NCBI GenBank assembly: GCA_963978905.1
Contig: OZ022256.1
Coordinates: forward strand, 51,012,001 to 51,076,000
Direction: 5' to 3'
DNA from: Trichostrongylus colubriformis
Taxonomy: Eukaryota; Nematoda; Chromadorea; Rhabditida; Trichostrongylidae
Length of the DNA stretch: 64,000 bases
A program made the translations under genes and the position numbers. Below are positions 25,496-37,500 of the stretch, one piece after another; position 1 is the first letter of the stretch, and each line of letters begins with the position of its first letter. The notes under the pieces are model-generated. The model saw only the letters and a list, made by a program, of their open reading frames with translations. It did no database searches and was not told the DNA's origin.

Positions 25496-26848
25496 GCGGG
25501 ATGATGATGACACTCCAAGCTGTGCTTTTAGATGCATATTTTGCACACATCACCTCTGCTGCAGTGAAAGGATTGTTCTCATAGAACATGTGTTCCCAAT
25601 TTTCACTTTCTCCATACCCCTCCTGGTGCCTCTAAGTTGGTGACTGGTAACAGAGTCTGTCGCAAAAGGAACAAAAAATAGTGAAATGACGTGGGAAAAG
25701 GTAGGAGTGGAACGATAAAGCGATTATGCTAGAAGGTGATAAGGTGATTACGATTGTGATAGTGAATAACGAGATAATGCACGACTATGGATAAACGGTA
25801 AGTGTCACAGTGATTTGACCTCTCTTTTGGGAACTGTAAACTAAGGACTGGCAAGGAAAACCAAAGTGTGAAAGGTGATAAAAATATTTTAAAAAAAGAG
25901 ACGGACGGCTAACTTGTTCTTCCGATTTTCAATTGCTTTTGAAACATTAAGAGTTAAAGCTCTAGTAAGCGATGCTAAGAATTCTCCTGGTATACGCCAC
26001 GCACTCACTTCCTTTCCAAACTAGAGGAATTCAATTGCGCATATTTTAAGCTAAACTGATGCAGTGACTAGTGGCACAGCTAGCACACGCATGACAAGAG
26101 GACAGACGTTGGCTGTGCTAGATCCGATATTGCGAACAGTACAGGTTCATTGTTTGACCACATAACCACTATGCCACTTTCCTCATACCCATGACGATGC
26201 TCCTTTCAAAAAATCGAGCCACACGTTTTGAAAGGTTCCCTTAAATGTGTCAGAAACTGAATTTTTCACAAGGAAGGCCAATCTGTCGGAAGATGAGTGG
26301 CAGTTTCGAAGTATGATACTCAATGAGAAAAATGCCCACATCTTTACTGAGTTTTCTTGGTTTTGTTTCTGGTAATACTAGAGTCAACCTGATGGTTTTT
26401 TTTACCAACCGTACCCATCCACTGTGAACAGCCGGGTTTACCTGAACCTGATCCCATTTCTATTGGTTCATTATTACTGTATGATAACACTTGCTCAGCA
26501 CCAGTTCTTCATGTAATTAACATACATATACAAAAGACGGGGCGACAGGGGTAATAAGATCTCCAAATGTCTGATAGTCGGCTTTATATCACTCATCATT
26601 CCTTACACAGGCATTTTATATGTACTACTTTCAATTTCTATCTTACCTACTTTCAATAAGCCCGAGGAAAATGACCGCTTCAGTACGATCCCCCTCCTCA
26701 ACAAGAACCCAAGTACGACCACCTTCAAGCATCTACATAGTCTTCACATTACCAGTAATTACATTATCAATAATTAATGCCGACTGCATACCACTTCTAA
26801 GTATTTTAATACTGTAATTCCTGTGCTGATCACCCGAATTCAATCATA
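25496..26848. other. noncoding, no gene recognised
   Basis: AT-rich sequence with further GATAA motifs up to 25.88 kb and the tRNA-like remnant at 26.12-26.19 kb. No supported exon. Confidence 0.4.
26118..26186 (-). other. tRNA-like remnant (possible SINE head)
   Basis: The reverse strand reads TGGCATAGTGG, which fits the pol III A-box consensus, and about 40 nt on TGTTCGCAATATC, a diverged B box. No cloverleaf can be drawn, so it is not called a tRNA gene. It may be a tRNA-derived repeat. Confidence 0.2.
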
Positions 26849-27526
26849 TTGGGTAGTCTAAAAAGTTTTTTCGTATTTTCAAATACCGCTTTCTCCCTCC
26901 AAACTGCTTTCCAGCAATCCCTTCTGTACATACACATGTAGTACAAGTCCACACGCATCTATAGGTATTATTGTCTTCCATCTCCCGGATAACCCTTTTC
27001 GGCAAAATAAACATAACAACGGTCAACCTCATTTTCAATACAAAAATTATAAACAATTTTTTCTTTGAATGGCGTTAGACAGGGAAAGGAAAAGGTGATA
27101 ATCCGACGGAGCAAGATGAGGGCTATAAGGTGGATGGGGCAGCAATTTTTATCCAAGCTCGAGAATTTTTTGGCGAGTAATTTTTTCACTAGTGGTGAAA
27201 AATTTTTCAAATTTTCTCTTTCAAAAAATTCTCCAGCTTGGATAAAAATTGCTGCTTTATAGCCCTGATCTTGCTCCATCGAATTATCACCTTTTCCTTT
27301 CCCTGTCTAACGCCATTCAAAGAAAAAAAATTGGAATTGAAAATGAAGTGACTTTTGATATTTTTGTTTTGCCGAAAAGGGTTATCCGGGAGATGGAAGA
27401 CAACAATACCTATAGATGCGTGTGGACTTGTACTAGATATATATGTACAGAAGAAATTTTGCGGAAAGCAGTTTTGAGGGAAAAAGCGGTATTTAAAAAT
27501 ACGAAAAGACTTTTTAGACTACCTAA
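26849..27526. mobile_element. fold-back mariner: 678-bp palindromic element
   Basis: The element starts TTGGGTAGTCTAAAAAGTTT and ends with the complement (AGACTACCTAA), flanked by TA at 26847-26848 and 27527-27528. The whole element is an inverted repeat of two arms of about 339 nt that meet near 27187 at TTTTCACTAGTGGTGAAAAA. The right arm reads YSPDLAPSNYHLF and, further on, PKRVIREMEDNNTY, which is mariner transposase C-terminus; the left arm carries the same region reversed. It therefore consists of two mariner 3' halves in opposite orientation and has no N-terminal domain. Arms differ by small indels and substitutions. It could move only if transposase is supplied in trans; if transcribed it would form a long hairpin. 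Confidence 0.88.
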
Positions 27527-27785
27527 TATTTTCTCACATAACCGGGTCAGCTGGCGGCATGTTCCGCTTATCATCAAGCCTGAAACCATTGCTAACCTCT
27601 GCCACTACGACCCCTCCCGTCCATCAAATACGACCCCTGTCGAGGATTCCTCGACTCCCGGTGTACCCCGCCAACAGCCAAGACACTGACTCAGTCGGCA
27701 GCACTGTTGCTCTCACGCCCTGCAATCCACATGTCTTTGACAAGACCCTCAAGCTTCGTAACCTACGAATACATGTATGATTGTA

Positions 27786-28500
27786 TTAGGTTGTCCCAAA
27801 AGTCTTGTAGGATTTTTCCAAAAAAATCAATAACCCTTGTTTACTTCGAGGCAGGTCCAGGGTTGGAATATGGTTCAGGAATATGGTAGAACGCTCTCGA
27901 AGCTTTCTAGTAAAATATATATTGCCCCATCAGATTCCTTGGAGAGAGCTACAGTGCCCGTAGTCGATACCCACCCAACACGCGGTGTCATCTACTATGA
28001 GTGGTCTTGGGGCAGCAAAGCGACAGAAGCTTGCGACTTCATCAACGCTGCATTTGGGAAGGAATGTGTGAGCAACGAGACTGTGCGCCGCCTGCTCATC
28101 AGCTTCAGCAACGGCGAGATCGACATGGAAGACAAGCATGCACGGGCGAGACAGTACCCGCTGCCGTATGCACCCATCAGCTCCAGCAGCTCACCGTCGC
28201 TGTTCGAGAAAAGCGCCGGAAAAGGTCCGCGGTCACCCTATTTCATGACAACGCCAGCTCCCAAATCGCGAAGAGTACCCAGGCCAAGCTACAGGAGCTC
28301 GGCTGGGATGTGCTGTCCCACCCGTCATACTCTCCAGACATTGTCCCTTCTGACTATCACCTTACCCATCCTCTTGAATCCTTCCTGGCCAAGAGAAAAT
28401 TCGTTGATTATGACTTGCTTGCAAAGGCGATCGCTGACTTCTTCGACTCTCAGAACCCAGAGTTCTCAAGGTCATGACTATATAGCTTGACAAGCGATGG
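27786..28500 (+). mobile_element. mariner relic, frameshifted and 3'-truncated
   Basis: The left terminal repeat TTAGGTTGTCCCAAAAGTCT starts after a TA. Then come helix-turn-helix coding (ATEACDFINAAFGKECVSNE, near 28.03-28.09 kb) and, after a frame change near 28.2 kb, the C-terminal catalytic region (FHDNASSQIAK, then SYSPDIVPSDYHL, ending near 28.48 kb). The middle with the first catalytic Asp is deleted, as in the 20.5 kb copy. No matching right terminal repeat is seen downstream. It is a different mariner lineage from the other two. Confidence 0.85.
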
Positions 28501-28920
28501 AAACGAGGAAATGTAGGGGAGACGGAAGTGCTGGAAAATAGGGAAGGACGAAAACGAGTGATGATATATGTACACATCCTTATTAGATTTTCGATTCCAG
28601 CACATTCACGTGCCAACGCAAAGAGATACGGAACTGTATCCAGGTGGCTAGCCAGTGAGCGCCGCTCTATGCCCTCTACCCTCTCCGCTTCCCCCATTTT
28701 AGTGTCGAAAGGCTCATCGGAGGACCACGGACCTCCACATCCAATCATTGCATACAGAACACATACTCCCGGACAGGCACCTTCATCACTTGCTACACAC
28801 TTTCTTTCTTCCTGAGTCCAGTGTTCGGACGACGGGTGTATGCCATTAGGACAAAAAATCCGCTTTGCGGGTTCGGTGTGCGACGCGATGGTGCGAGCCA
28901 TGCGCGCCGTAGCGGATGGG

Positions 28921-28968
28921 TCCTGAAGCGATGACGGTGCCCTCATCCTAGGTGTAATCGCTTCAGGA
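28921..28968. repeat. hairpin TCCTGAAGCGAT / ATCGCTTCAGGA
   Basis: 12-nt perfect arms around a 24-nt spacer, inside a GC-rich patch (28.83-28.99 kb) that may be part of a MITE. It is bounded by GCGACGCGATGG-like sequence also seen near 46.72 kb. Confidence 0.5.
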
Positions 28969-30072
28969 GTCAACCTTCACGTCGCGCGCTAGACGCGGCC
29001 ACGTGGACTTTCCCTCTTAGCATACACTCCCTGACGACAAACTTATTAAGCTATTTCTATTTCACATGATGTTCAGGCAAATGAGATGGAATGGCAATGA
29101 TTGTAAGGTGAGTTCATGGGACATGAGACAATCGTGAGCAGCCCCTAATGGACGGTAGGGAGTGATAGCAACTGATGATACGTGATTCATGGATAGTGAG
29201 AGAACACAAAAGAAATCATCCATTACTTGTCACATTTAAAGAACTTGTGTGTGTGCTCTCACTAACCAAAGATGAATATGTAAAGACTCACGAGCATGAG
29301 GTTGCATGATAAAAACTGTAGGAAATTATAGGGTTGATAAGAGACAATGACGTGAAATGATAAGTTTTTTTAGGGAACTATACTTATTCACAGATCAGCT
29401 GTTGTGGGAATATGTAGAAAGTGATGACTAGTGGTAAGTTGATGAGAAGTAAAGCACTGGCCAAAGAGCTAAAACAATGGTTTAGAATAACTGGGCATTT
29501 CGAGTGGTAACAATAAGAGATATTAGACGATCTTAAGTGATTAGAAGAGTGCGGCTTCACCAGACGATCTCGGAAGGTCTTTATATGGAACCTAATTGAA
29601 GCCACACATGACTTTGTAGTACACTCCAAAGTATTGAGGCCTTCTCAAGCGGTTCAGGGACTGACATAGTACCTTTGGAGGGGAAGGCGGCACAATGGCC
29701 TTTCAATGAAGTAGATCAAAGACAACAAGAAAAAAAAATACGCCACTGAAGCCACATTCATAGTGGTGTTCCTCGCGCAGCTAGGTGATCATGTTTTCTC
29801 AACTAATTCAAAAACTACTGTAAGCCTTGTAACGCACCCGCATAACGAAACGAAGCTGATGTAAACAGCAGAATAAGGAAAATCAATGAGTCAGAGACGG
29901 CTAAATGATATCCGCCCAACAATTATGGCTATCAACAGCAGCAGCAGATGTGCCAACAGATGATCAGATGACAACATCTATTGCGGCACAGACGTCATCA
30001 GACTCATATCGATAAGCCCAGAATATTCCCCTTTTACGAAATCGTATCCTAAATTTGCATTTGTGCAGTAAG
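28969..30072. other. noncoding, no gene seen
   Basis: AT-rich; contains several TGATAA-type motifs (29.15-29.45 kb). No supported exon or repeat. Confidence 0.4.
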
Positions 30073-30822
30073 CTACAGCTCCAATGAGTGAAAGTAGGGC
30101 AATTTTAAATCTCCTAGTTCCCAATTCCGAAGTTCTAACTATAAGAAGGTGACTCAATTGCCGTTTCATGCGGAGTCTTTCCATTACGTACATTAATCCA
30201 TGGAACTAAGGGTTCAGAATAGAGTGCGAAATAGCCGACCGCAACCGAAACTGGGTTCTGGACAGCACTGCTTATGCTCCCATACAATTTTGGTAAAAGA
30301 CACCAATAGTTGTCGCCAACAGGCTTCCCCATTTCCATGAGGTCCAGTTGATGCGAGACTGGTACTATATCTGGGTGATATGTACTTTGGGAGAGGGATG
30401 GGTAAATAGTGATAAAGGCATGACTTTACCTTACTGAAGTGTTGGTAGATAAATTACGAGACGGAGGAGAAAATTCATAGGCGGAGTGCAAATGAAGCTG
30501 CCACCACCCATACAAGGTACAAACGGCGTCGTCGTCATATAAAGGTATGTTACTGCTGAACAATCAGCAACGTCCCCCCACTACCATTTCATATAGGATG
30601 TTTAAGAATGGAATTCTTTTCGAATGAGCTAGGTAAAGCAAAAGGAAGCAGAAACAATCGAAAGTAATTTAGGAAAAACGATCTCCCGGTTCACTGTTGG
30701 ACACACCAAAACCAAAGTAAATTTGTTGAAAGAAATTGGAATATGATTCACCACTCAGGAAATTTCCCGAAGGAACGTAAAGATTACTGGTAAGAAAATA
30801 AGCAGGCAACATGTCAAATGAT
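30073..30822 (-). CDS. 3' exons of an unidentified gene
   Basis: The last exon 30073-30138 (acceptor CTTATAG, stop TAG 30073-30075) joins in phase 0, across a 53-nt intron, to an exon ending at 30192 (donor GTACGTAATG) that is open up to about 30423. Together they read about 98 residues, including STYHPDIVPVSHQLDLMEMG, then GKPVGDNYWCLLPKLYG and the C-terminus NWELGDLKLPYFHSLEL. A further exon candidate, 30707-30822 (acceptor TCTCCTTAG, donor GTGTGT), reads MLPAYFLTSNLYVPSGNF, but its phase does not connect directly, so an exon is missing or mis-bounded. Coding composition is good. No domain is recognised. It lies tail-first downstream of ddb-1 on the same strand. Confidence 0.35.
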
Positions 30823-31525
30823 CTAAGGAGACGGAGAAGAGTCAAAAGCGCTAAAACATTCGCCCTACTGCCAAAAGTGAAATGCCCAGTGTATCTAAAT
30901 GCACCTGTGTAGGCCACTGACCCCTACTCAAATTTTAAAAAAACATTAGATAATCCAACTTTCCAAGTGCGGAGTCGCGTATCGAGAAATGTGAAAAATG
31001 TACTGAAGAGAGTAAGAGAAAGAATCGAAACGAGGTATCAGAATCGAGGCCATCAATCTCAGTGCTGACCAATCAAAAATCCTTATGCTGCCACTATTTT
31101 GAGAAGGCTTTTCCTCCACTCGTAAGACTCTTGAGTCTTTTTTTAAGACACTTGGAACCGTAAAAAACATACTCACTGGGTAACATGATATTTCCAAGGA
31201 TGTTCGTCAGATAGTCAATCAGAAAATATGACGATTCTTCTTTCAAACACCGTCCTGAGGAGGACAGATGTCATTATGTACGAGAATACTGCAGGTAAAT
31301 CCTTCGCTAACTATACGATACACAAATAACATATATTGCGATTTTATCGGAATTAAGCACATGACAACAGTTAACAGTCAACAAAAAAGAAAAGATCATA
31401 TTTGCACACGTTTCAACATGAACTAACGAAACAATACGTGTCCATGCGACACCAGTAAACTCGTAAACCGGAAGCAATATACAGTAATCTGCCGAATTTG
31501 AGCGGGACGGTGACGAGCCCTCACA
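30823..31525. other. 3' flank of ddb-1
   Basis: A weak minus-strand exon candidate at about 30955-31014 (reads TFLDTRLRTWKVGLSN, after a CTCTTCAG acceptor) could belong to the unidentified gene below it. The remainder up to the ddb-1 stop codon is AT-rich, with no recognisable feature. Confidence 0.3.
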
Positions 31526-34500
31526 CTAGTGGATTCGAGAAATGTCCTCAATGAACTTGATCAGCTCTTCGGGCGATGATGAGCCATCGTCGTCTACAAG
31601 TACATAAAAACTGGGTAAACACAAACAAAAGTCATAAATAATGTTACAAACAACTGAATGGAAATACTGTCAAAACTCTGATACTGAACACCAACAGAGA
31701 TAGACGTTTGAAAAGCACTGGTAAGAAAATTCGAAAAAGCCAGCAATGTGACTTCCCATCGAAAGGGCTGCCACGATGCAATGTGAGGTTTTGCGATACT
31801 TGAGTATGCGACAGGCCACTCGAATTGGACCATAGCGCCATTCACTCACTGTGAAAAACGCCCGATAGGTCCCATCATGAATCGACTGAATTTTAAAGGG
31901 AGCAGCCACCGCCTCTCGGTAAGAACCGAACCAATTCGAGTATCCCACTGTACACATCAAATATCTAGCCCAAAAAAAGTGAGCGCTTTTGAAAGAGCAA
32001 ACATGGAACACATCAGAAATAGTAAATAGTAAAAAGTGAGCGCATGCCAATCAAACTGCAGGTTTTCCTTCCGCCTCCCCCCCCCCCCCCCCATAACCTT
32101 TACAAATACTCCGCTCAATACGACTACCCCTTAGTTCCCTCGAGTTGGCAAGTACGCTCCCCGCTTCAAGATTGTTCTTCCAACCTTATCTCCATCTAGC
32201 ACCCCAACAGCTGGTCACTGATGTGAGGGCATTTGTGAGTGAATCCCACATAAAGGATGAATAATGGATAGGGAAACGACAGGCTTTATACTATCTCTGT
32301 CTCCCTTGCATGAACACTATCTTAACTTGCCACCATGCCAGCAGCTTAGCATGACAGCAAACTAATAGAAAGCATAGCAAGATGATTTGCAATATATATC
32401 CACATAATTCACAACTAAAAATTCAGAAATTAGCAAAATTACGAACCTGGTCGCTGGATACCAGCCAATGCTGCATTCACAGTTTCACGAGGCATATCCA
32501 GTAAAGACTCTACCAGGTCTCCGTCTATGAAGCCTACTGCCTGAACATGCACGTCACTAATTATTCACGACGATGGTCGGTCAAATGTGGACCTCAAGCT
32601 GAACAGCTGAGCAGCGTTACAGAATGTTTCAACTACTGAGCCTCATCGATACCAGATCTGCTCCGCCGCAAGATGAGAAAGATGAGATTATCAGAAAAAA
32701 AATTAGAGAGGGAGAGTGGCGTTCCTGCCAAGCCCCTACCTGAAAGGTGGGTGTAACATAGCCTCAATGCTTTCCCGCAAAAATGTTCATAAAAATTGTT
32801 TTTTGTCGGGAAACACGGAAATGCTCATGCAAAAACTGAATAAGGACAACTTGCAACACCGACGGCCTCGATTATTAAAATATGACAAAAATAAAAGCAT
32901 TCTATTCATCATCAAGTACCTTATCTACAAGTTTCTCACTGCTAAATTGACGATATACTGAGTGCTCGATTCGCATGCAGTTATCGGTCTCCTTGGCAAC
33001 ACCTTTTTCTACATCGGAAAAGAACCTGAATATTCAATTTGAACCAATGAATAAGTTATACAAAACAGGAATGTCGTAATGACAGAAAGTTCCCAATTGC
33101 ACCAAGTCTCTCATGTTCAATGATGGTCCAATGTAAATAATTTATGAAGATATTTCAAAAGTGAGAGACAGGGAACTCAATGTCTACCTGAAGTACTTCT
33201 CTGGCAATTGAACAATAAGCCCAATTGTGCCATCCACGGTTCCATAAAGGATCGGCTTCTCAATGGGAAGTGGATTGTCCACGTGACTCGAAACAAGAGA
33301 TCCTCGTTGAAAAACGTTTATCATTTCTCCAAGATAGAACATCCCGGCTTCCTGAATTGATAAATGCTGGACAGTAAAATGCCTATCGAGAGCACCAGAG
33401 GTTCAACAAATTGAGATCCCCAAGTCGAGGAAAAACTCAGGCTCATCACTTCAGAACCTCCACGAATAATGATACATATATGTGAAACAACAGTAGCGCA
33501 GACTCACAGCTAGTCTCCGCTTTTCATCAGCATTATCTGCTCCTCTGTCAATTTCGCATGTAAACAGATTATGCCCTGCTTCAGCCCCAAGCGCTGTTTC
33601 CGCATCAATGAATTCCACCGCTGACATCCACATTCCGCGATAATCTCTGAATGCAGGAAAAATCAGGGATAATATTTAACTGACTCCTAAGATACCAATT
33701 ATGAAAGCAAAAGAAATGAGTCAGCCACAAAAGATAAGAGAAATGAGAAGTAGACGTGAACTCACTTGGCCACTTCTTCAAAGGTGCTTTCCACTGCCTT
33801 GTAATTCAATATCGTCATAGAACGCATTAGATCTCCTACAAGCACTTGATCACCCTAAAAAATCATTCTCAATTGCGATTCCCTTGTGCCTATGAGGTGT
33901 TTCGTACTTTCACTTTGATGAAGAGAGCAGTGATATAATTGAAATGAGAGCATTCTAAGCGCAACTCCTTCTCTGCAGTCCACTCAAACAGCCGTACAGA
34001 GCTGAAAGTCACATGTTTATGATCAATTTGCTGCATTTTTGCATCGAGGGATTGCTAATCTAATCGTAATGCTAACTGCAAACTGCTGAAACTGCTGAAA
34101 GCTGAGGAAAACTTCGGTACTAATAAAGGTAGCCTATGCTCTGGAGAATGAGGACGGGAGCTGGACCACTAACGTACCTGTTAATCGCAACAATAAGTTT
34201 GCCGTTAAGCACATCCATATCAAAGGGAGCACCACGTATTTCTTTCTCGTGCACCAATCGCAAATGAGTCCGCTCAGAACCTTTCCCAGATTCGAAGACA
34301 AGGAGGCGACCCTATCAATATCTTCATTGTGCAGATCATCGAAAAACGTCGGTGTAGCAGTAGTTGAACCCACATTTTTCGATTCTGTTTCATCACTGTA
34401 GACAAGAGCTGTGCCGACGATGTAGTAAGTAGTTGGATCATCCCCAAGTTTTGTTGAAATTACACTGAAACACACTAATTAGCACCTCCACAGATCCTTT

Positions 34501-37500
34501 AACTACATCCTCCTAAAAACAAAGAAGAATAAGAGAATCCAAGCTAGCAAATTTTGGAAAACAGCTGCAAAACAGTTAAACACTAGTGAGATTCGAATAA
34601 CCGTCACGAAGCAGTTTCACATTTCGAAGCGAAAGCTGGACTAATACCAACTCGAAGAAGTCATGTTGAGAAAGAAAGTAGACTTTCTCAAGGTTTTTTA
34701 CAAAAAAAGCAATTTAAAAAAAAGCAAAAAAAAAGTCATGAAGTGAAATGATGCGGGACTTATTACCTCAAAGCTTGCTCACATGCTCCAAGTTCGTGAC
34801 AATGCAAGTACTCGAAAGTATTATCGTCCAGGGTGACAATGGAATGCACATCACCATCCGTTGCATCAATAGAAATGGACGGTCGCTGACCTTAGACGGA
34901 AACAAATCAGCAAACAGTTTCGGAAATGTCTGATTGTGAAATATATCTGGATCATACCAGCACTCGTTTTACTGGACGATTTTGCTGTTGCCATTTTCGA
35001 TGCAGAATATCGATCGGAATCCTAAAATTTAACATATACGTTCACTCACGTGTGTAACGAGTACATGAATGCAACTTATCGTCAACTCACAAGTGGGCGA
35101 CTGACAAGGATCGCCATGGTGGATGTTTCGGGTTGATGAACCACTCGCCGTACAGATTCTCCTAATGCCACCGTGCGAATATGCAGTTTCTGAATTTCGT
35201 CCACCGTTCCAATGACAATGGTTTCGCCATCAGACATCACTAAGCTATTTCTGGAATGCACAAGGTTATATACATGCACCGGATGGAAGAATCAGAGTAA
35301 AAGCGAACCTGTAGGACGAGGAGTTCAGGGCACACACGTGCGTAACGATACGGAGATTGACATTTGAGAAGACTAATTTCCCATTAGACGAGAAAATTAC
35401 TGCTGGACGATCACTGCACACAAATATATGCATCTGACCGCGAGTATAGAAACGATTCAAGCTCGGTGGTTGAGTTCCAACAGTGGCCTTCTTCATTTCC
35501 AGCAGCGCTCCTACAATTACCAGTGAATGCCACGGGTTGCTGGGAACATATTACATAAAACAGCACTCACCATTCTCACGATCAACGCGGTAATAGTACA
35601 TTGTTCCATCACCTAACGCAACCATTAGATAGATCGTATTCTCAAGCTTCGTCATCATTATCGAACGGGGAAGCATATCACCGGGCATATTTTCACAGGT
35701 TACCTTTAACAAAATCATAAAAGACAGAATTGCGCCTCGTAACAGCAATAATGAAATATAGAAAAACACACAAAAGAATTGAAAAATACAAAGTAGATGT
35801 TTGGCAAAAGCCAAAGTACCTTACGCGCCCAAAAGAAGGCGACAAGGAAAATTGGGCTACATGTGTTTCAGTTTAAAAACCTTGCAAGTCTTCATGCACT
35901 CGTTTACAACATAAATTTTTCGAAATATCATTCAGCTTAGCTGACTACCATAAAAACATTGCGCCAACCTCGATCAAATCTGGAAGAGAATACAGCGCAA
36001 CTCTATGATGCTTCCAGAAGCCTATCGCAATAATCGTAGAGTCTTGAGCCTCCTCTGAAAGATGTTATAACAATACGGGATATGTAAAAGGGAAATGCCA
36101 ATTTCAATAACCTAGTCTAACGAACCTATTGTCCCTATGTCTATGCATGCCACTTCATCTTGTAGTGTCACATTCGCTACCTCAGTGATCGTCATATCAC
36201 CACATTGGAGGTAGTAAACACGAGTACCACAGGCTACCACTAGCTGGAAAACAAGAGGCATGAGCCGAAATCATTAAACGATTATCAGTTATCACCTGTC
36301 CGCTGCCCTGATTCACGGATACCAAGTTGATCAGTGTGCTGTGCGATGGCTTCCAAGTAACTTTTTTGGCACCCTCCCTGGTCAATAACACAGTGGTCGA
36401 TGTTACCTGAAAATAAATTGTGGACGCATACCGTAATAAAGATCAGTTTCGATTTCCAGGGGTGAAGAAAGTTAAAAAACAAGAACTGTTGCTTGTCATC
36501 AGCAAAAGAACGTCTGGTGAAATTTCGAGATTAGGAATGTGAACACGACGTGGAACATCAATAGAGCTTTCGACTATTAACAATCAGAAAGCCAACTTCG
36601 CAAAGAGTAATATAGTAGCAAAATGCATGATAAACGTGGCAGTTATCATAATTTACCTAAAAATAACGAAAAAACTGAATTTAACTCCTACTTGTAGAAC
36701 AATCTGTGACGATCCGAGCATTCCAGCCCACAGAGTGTGCTCATCCGTTTCCAGATCTCAAAAACCATACCAGAAAAGGTATGAATCCAATTCTCAACTA
36801 GAAGGAACCACATACCAAGTAACTGAGTATCCTCCAACTCCTCTCCATTCATCGCCAATATATGAGTCTCCGAGTTAAGTGAAATAATAAGGTAATTGTC
36901 AAGTTTGGAATCAATTTTCAACGCGAAGATACCCTGAAGAAACAGTTACAAATTCAAATACAGTAGAAGTTGATGTGACGAACCTTGACACCCGGAATAT
37001 CAACAGATGCTGCTTCATCAATACCAATGCCATTTCGTATAATCCGAAGCGAGCCCTCCTCGAATACAAACCATCAACTGATCGAAAATACAAAAAATGA
37101 CGGGAATCCAAACCTTAAAAGCTCCAGAACACGTGATTATTTGATTCTGCCCATCACATTCCATAACGGCTATATCTCTGATAGGAGCAAGGTTGGTGAA
37201 GGTTTGAAGTATCTGGAAAGGGTTTCACATGAGTAAAGCGGACAGAACAGCGAGTAGTAATCTGAGCAGTAAACATAGCAGGACGTTGTCTATGACAATG
37301 CATTTGAGGGTATCTGATTAAATTCGAGATGAAACCATGAATGAATTAACCTGTACGAATGAATTGTTTTCGGGATTCGGCTGTGAGGTGAGACGGACCA
37401 GCTGGGAATCACCAAAACGTGAACCGATGAACAAAACACCATTATCCAAGTATACCAGACATTCCGCGATCGTTGTCTCTCCAAGCGATTCAATCTTCAG

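Noticed and set aside
25112..25643. 144- and 142-codon frames on opposite strands
   Set aside because: Both cross the dispersed repeat at 25385-25495, and neither has coding composition or homology.
27249..27689. 146-codon frame containing mariner residues
   Set aside because: It is read-through of the right arm of the fold-back element into unrelated flanking DNA, not a gene.
28362..28973. 203-codon minus-strand frame
   Set aside because: Antisense to the mariner relic over much of its length, with no similarity to any protein recognised.
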